Both the position numbers and the translations under genes were made by a program. A stretch of 64,000 nt of DNA, from assembly GCF_018100805.1 (NCBI RefSeq), contig NZ_JAGJEA010000003.1, positions 248,001-312,000 of the forward strand, in the 5' to 3' direction. Source of the DNA: Aquimarina sp. MMG016. Its GTDB lineage: Bacteria; Bacteroidota; Bacteroidia; Flavobacteriales; Flavobacteriaceae. Shown here one piece after another: positions 61,307-64,000 of this stretch; within the stretch, counting starts at the first letter, position 1, and each line of letters starts with the position of its first letter. The notes beneath the pieces are model-generated. The model was not told where the DNA came from and ran no database searches. It was given only the letters and a program-made list of their open reading frames with translations.

Positions 61307-61699
61307 ATGGAAACAAACAGACAGAAAAAGGTTGCAGGCGTATTACAGCGCGATGTAGCAGATGTAATACAGCATGCATTACGAGAAGCAGGAGTTCAAG
61401 GAATTTTGGTTTCCGTAACAAAAGTAAGTGTGACTACCGATCTTTCTATTGCTAAAGTATATATGAGTGTTTTTCCACATCAGGAAGGAGATAAAGTGTT
61501 GACAGAAGTAAATGCAGTTAAGTCACAAATCAAACATCAGGTAGCACAGCGAACCAAAAACCAACTGCGTAGAATGCCCGAATTATCATACTATATTGAT
61601 GATTCTCTAGAATATATTGACAACATTGATAAAGCCATAAAAGGAGAAGAAAACCCTATTGAGAATCCTGATCTTTTGGAAAAACGTAAAAAGAAATAA
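61307..61699 (+). CDS. rbfA: 30S ribosome-binding factor A
   Basis: 130 aa from ATG 61307 (METNRQKKVAGVLQRD); an upstream in-frame ATG at 61289 is less likely. It binds the 30S subunit in late 16S rRNA maturation and cold adaptation. The KH-like fold is shown by VAGVLQRDVADVIQ, VSVTKVSVTTDLSIAKVYMSVFP and LRRMPELSYYIDDSLEYIDNID. A TATTTTTG promoter-like box lies only 5 nt before the ATG, so the mRNA may be nearly leaderless. It is divergent from mce and precedes a LolC/E-type permease gene (76-nt gap). Confidence 0.95.
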   Translation: METNRQKKVAGVLQRDVADVIQHALREAGVQGILVSVTKVSVTTDLSIAKVYMSVFPHQEGDKVLTEVNAVKSQIKHQVAQRTKNQLRRMPELSYYIDDSLEYIDNIDKAIKGEENPIENPDLLEKRKKK

Positions 61700-61775
61700 T
61701 ATTTTCTTTATTTCGTTATTACCTCAATATATTATACTTTATTAAAAAAAACTCTATATAACCGCTAACAAAAAA

Positions 61776-62978
61776 TTGAACTTCTCACTATACATCGCTA
61801 AGCGATATCTATTTTCACCCGGAAGTAGTAATGCTATCAATATTATTACTGGTATTGCAGCGGCAGGGGTAGTGATTGGTGCCATGTGCTTATTTGTAGT
61901 ACTATCCGGATTTGCAGGGCTTAAAGATTTTAGCCTTCAGTTTTCTTCTTATTTTGATCCGGACTTAAAGATATTTCCGTCCAGCGGAAAGACATTTATA
62001 GTTACAGAAGCACAAAAAGAAAAACTCAAAAAGTTAGAGGGTGTTGTACATTTCTCTGAAGTTATAGAAGAGCGTGTTTTTTTAGAATTCAGGGATAAAC
62101 AAAAAACAGCCTTTATTAAAGGAGTAGATACTAATTATAATAAGATTATTTACACCGATAGTATTTTGGTATATGGAGATTGGTTAACTGGCAATGACTT
62201 TCAAGTAGTAGCTGGTAACGGTATAAGTAACGAGTTAACTATGGGTGTTGAAAAAACCTATACAAACCTATTAAACATATATGTTCCAAAACCCGGCAAA
62301 GGTATTCCTAACGACCCAACTAAGGCTTTTACAAAACAATCGGCGGTTAATATTGGCGTATATAGTGTAAATGAAGAACTGGATCAGAAGTACCTTTTTG
62401 CTACAACCGGATTAGCAAGATTGCTACTTGGTATTCCTGAAGATAAGGTAACCCATATAGAACTTTCTCTTACTCCTGAGGCTGATGAAAGTACCCTAAG
62501 GCAGCAATTACAATCTATTTTTGATCATCAAATAGTGATAAAAAACAGAATTCAGCTTAATGATAAGCTATATAAAATGCTAAATACAGAGAATCTGGCA
62601 GCTTATCTGGTTATTACGCTTATTGCTATTATCGCTTTGTTTAATGTGGCTGGGGCCATTATCATGATGGTTATTGACAAAAAACATAATGTAAAAACCT
62701 TGTATAACCTGGGAGCTACGTTACCTAAAATTAGGAAGATATTCTTACTTCAGGGATCATTGATGACAGTATTAGGAACCTTATTAGGATTACTTCTAGG
62801 GCTTATTCTTATCATATCACAACAACAGTTCGGGTTATTGATGATCACTCCATCACTACCCTATCCAACACGGATAACCGGAGTTAGTTTTATTATTGTA
62901 TTCCTTACAATCACCACTATAGGTTTTGTCGCTTCTTTACTAGCATCTAGTAGGATTAACCAAAGGTTGGTAAGTTAA
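61776..62978 (+). CDS. ABC transporter permease, LolC/LolE-FtsX family
   Basis: 400 aa from TTG 61776 (MNFSLYIAKRYLFSPGSSNAIN in family form). Four membrane helices: about 22-45, 272-298, 322-345 and 370-392, with a large periplasmic domain between the first and second, the MacB/FtsX plan. The IAKRYLF....AIN start is typical of LolC/LolE, which release lipoproteins from the inner membrane, but the ATPase LolD is not adjacent, so other substrates are possible. A TTG start is well supported because the conserved N terminus begins there. It follows rbfA, as often in Bacteroidota. Confidence 0.88.
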   Translation: MNFSLYIAKRYLFSPGSSNAINIITGIAAAGVVIGAMCLFVVLSGFAGLKDFSLQFSSYFDPDLKIFPSSGKTFIVTEAQKEKLKKLEGVVHFSEVIEERVFLEFRDKQKTAFIKGVDTNYNKIIYTDSILVYGDWLTGNDFQVVAGNGISNELTMGVEKTYTNLLNIYVPKPGKGIPNDPTKAFTKQSAVNIGVYSVNEELDQKYLFATTGLARLLLGIPEDKVTHIELSLTPEADESTLRQQLQSIFDHQIVIKNRIQLNDKLYKMLNTENLAAYLVITLIAIIALFNVAGAIIMMVIDKKHNVKTLYNLGATLPKIRKIFLLQGSLMTVLGTLLGLLLGLILIISQQQFGLLMITPSLPYPTRITGVSFIIVFLTITTIGFVASLLASSRINQRLVS

Positions 62979-62985
62979 TATTTGG

Positions 62986-63121
62986 GCATTCCCTCCATTA
63001 CATTTCGGGTCGGGCTACTTGCCTGCCGGTGGGTAGGTGCGCTATATCTTTTTTATTCGGACAAGCCTTCGAGAGCCTCAGGCTTCCAAATAAAAAAGGA
63101 TGTCGCTGCTATCCCTTATGC
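62986..63121. repeat. Flavobacterial intergenic repeat (GGGCrTTCCC...CGGGTCGGGCT...ATCCCTwAyGC type)
   Basis: The segment starts TTGGGCATTCCCTCC, contains CGGGTCGGGCT and ends TATCCCTTATGC. Inside is a large hairpin (ATCTTTTTTATTCGG pairing with CCAAATAAAAAAGGAT, inner stem AAGCCT/AGGCTT). I recall this pattern as an abundant repeat in Flavobacteriaceae genomes. Its last bases overlap the dusB stop codon and final Ala codon. Only one copy is seen here. Confidence 0.6.
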
Positions 63122-64000
63122 AAACTCAAAACCTGAAAACTTTTCTTGCACTTCGTCAAAAGCGGCAAAAACATCATCCGGATGATCACTGGTGACCATT
63201 TTGGTTCGGTATTCCTTAAAATGTGGAATCCCTTTGAAGTAATTGGTATAATGTCTACGAGTTTCGAACACTCCTAATTTCTCACCTTTCCAATCAATCG
63301 CCATTTGCAAATGTCTACGAGCAGCTATCACTCGTTCTTCTATCGTAGGTGGTGGCAAATGTTCTCCCGTTTCGAAGTAATATTTTACTTCCTTAAAAAA
63401 CCAAGGATATCCTATACTAGCACGACCAATCATAGCCCCATCGAGTCCATATTGATCTCTCATTTCCATAGCACGCTCCGGAGTATCTACATCTCCATTA
63501 CCAAATACGGGGATATGCATCCTAGGATTATTTTTAACCTCTGCAATAGGCTTCCAATCGGCATTGCCTTTATACATCTGAGCTCTAGTTCGTCCATGGA
63601 TAGCAATAGCTTTGGCTCCTACATCCTGGATTCGCTCTGCGACTTCAACAATTTTTATAGAATCATGATCCCAACCCAATCTGGTTTTTACGGTTATCGG
63701 AAGTTTAGTATGCTCTACCATGGCTTTGGTTAATGAAACCATAAGGTCAATATCTTTTAGAATTCCTGCTCCGGCTCCTTTACTCACTACCTTTTTTACA
63801 GGGCATCCAAAATTGATATCAATGATATCAGGTCCAGAGGCTTCTACAATCTCTACAGATTTGAGCATCGAATCCAGATTAGCACCAAAGATCTGTATCC
63901 CAACCGGACGTTCCTTCTCGTAAATATCCAATTTCATGACACTTTTAGCAGCATCACGAATCAGTCCTTCACTAGAAATGAACTCTGTATATACCACATC
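63116..64000 (-). CDS. dusB: tRNA-dihydrouridine synthase (DusB type), 5' end outside window
   Basis: 295 codons are present; the normal N-terminal 35-50 residues (FMN loop) lie beyond the right edge. It reduces uridine in the tRNA D-loop with FMN. Visible motifs: TEFISSEGLIRDA, VGIQIFGA, the catalytic Cys in DINFGCPVKKVVSKGAGA, LPITVKTRLGWD, IHGRTRAQMYKG, VFGNGDVDT and GAMIGRASIGYPW. The C terminus continues with a helical RNA-binding part (HYTNYFKGIPHFKEYR). Its stop lies within the repeat at 62986-63121. Confidence 0.93.
   Translation of the reverse strand, partial: DVVYTEFISSEGLIRDAAKSVMKLDIYEKERPVGIQIFGANLDSMLKSVEIVEASGPDIIDINFGCPVKKVVSKGAGAGILKDIDLMVSLTKAMVEHTKLPITVKTRLGWDHDSIKIVEVAERIQDVGAKAIAIHGRTRAQMYKGNADWKPIAEVKNNPRMHIPVFGNGDVDTPERAMEMRDQYGLDGAMIGRASIGYPWFFKEVKYYFETGEHLPPPTIEERVIAARRHLQMAIDWKGEKLGVFETRRHYTNYFKGIPHFKEYRTKMVTSDHPDDVFAAFDEVQEKFSGFEFA

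Noticed and set aside
1..64000. CRISPR array, IS element or integrase
   Set aside because: No regularly spaced repeats, no transposase or integrase motifs and no terminal inverted repeats of IS type were seen on either strand.

Overview
The window looks like a chromosomal segment of a marine-type member of the Flavobacteriaceae (Bacteroidota), possibly Aquimarina-like. The DNA is clearly AT-rich. Several genes are preceded by the Bacteroidota promoter -7 element TAnnTTTG (upstream of queD, the yceD-rpmF-fabH-accBC operon, vgrG, a tRNA gene and others). The gene stock is typical of the family: LytTR two-component pairs with beta-propeller kinases, short-form RsmI, a HopJ-family protein, flavobacterial GreA/B-like protein, and the pdxA / yceD-rpmF-fabH-accB-accC block. 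The genus is inference only.

Left part (1-22.4 kb): signalling and housekeeping genes. A propeller histidine kinase, a LytTR regulator and a methyltransferase-like membrane protein form one operon, next to an AraC regulator and a second, edge-truncated LytTR regulator. Then follow an enoyl-CoA hydratase, a membrane LytTR protein, a class C beta-lactamase-like hydrolase, QueD, LpxH, an ABC ATPase, a prolyl oligopeptidase lipoprotein, DoxX proteins, Asd, MscL, Alr, Tdk, RsmI, a uracil-DNA glycosylase-like protein, HopJ and an M50 protease.

22.7-27 kb: an accessory cassette. Two related proteins (one lipoprotein, one without a signal) end in the same Cys-Pro-Pro-Thr-Cys tail. Each is followed by a polytopic membrane protein (one full, one 5'-deleted copy), and then by a HisKA_3 kinase and a LuxR-type regulator. 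A gapless 246-bp direct repeat with a leftover kinase start codon records the tandem duplication.

27-42.2 kb: RecJ, an alpha/beta-hydrolase lipoprotein, MtgA, a FAD oxidoreductase, an OmpR-type two-component pair, then the fatty-acid operon yceD-rpmF-fabH-accB-accC, PdxA and riboflavin synthase. Rho-independent terminator hairpins separate most of these units.

42.2-60.7 kb: a second accessory region. It opens with a small gene behind a promoter flanked by twin GGAATTATTCC sites and with unknown secreted or lipid-anchored proteins. It then holds a type VI secretion tip island: vgrG, a PAAR protein and an 1118-residue peptidoglycan-hydrolase effector. Three successive lipoprotein immunity genes follow, each overlapping the end of a toxin C-terminus by exactly 17 nt; the second and third toxin copies are orphan or truncated. 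Degenerate membrane-protein fragments follow and the region ends at a tRNA with anticodon CAT. No T6SS sheath, baseplate or membrane-complex genes are in the window, so the island must rely on a locus elsewhere.

60.8-64 kb: methylmalonyl-CoA epimerase, RbfA, a LolC/E-type permease, a flavobacterial intergenic repeat and a 5'-truncated dusB at the right edge.
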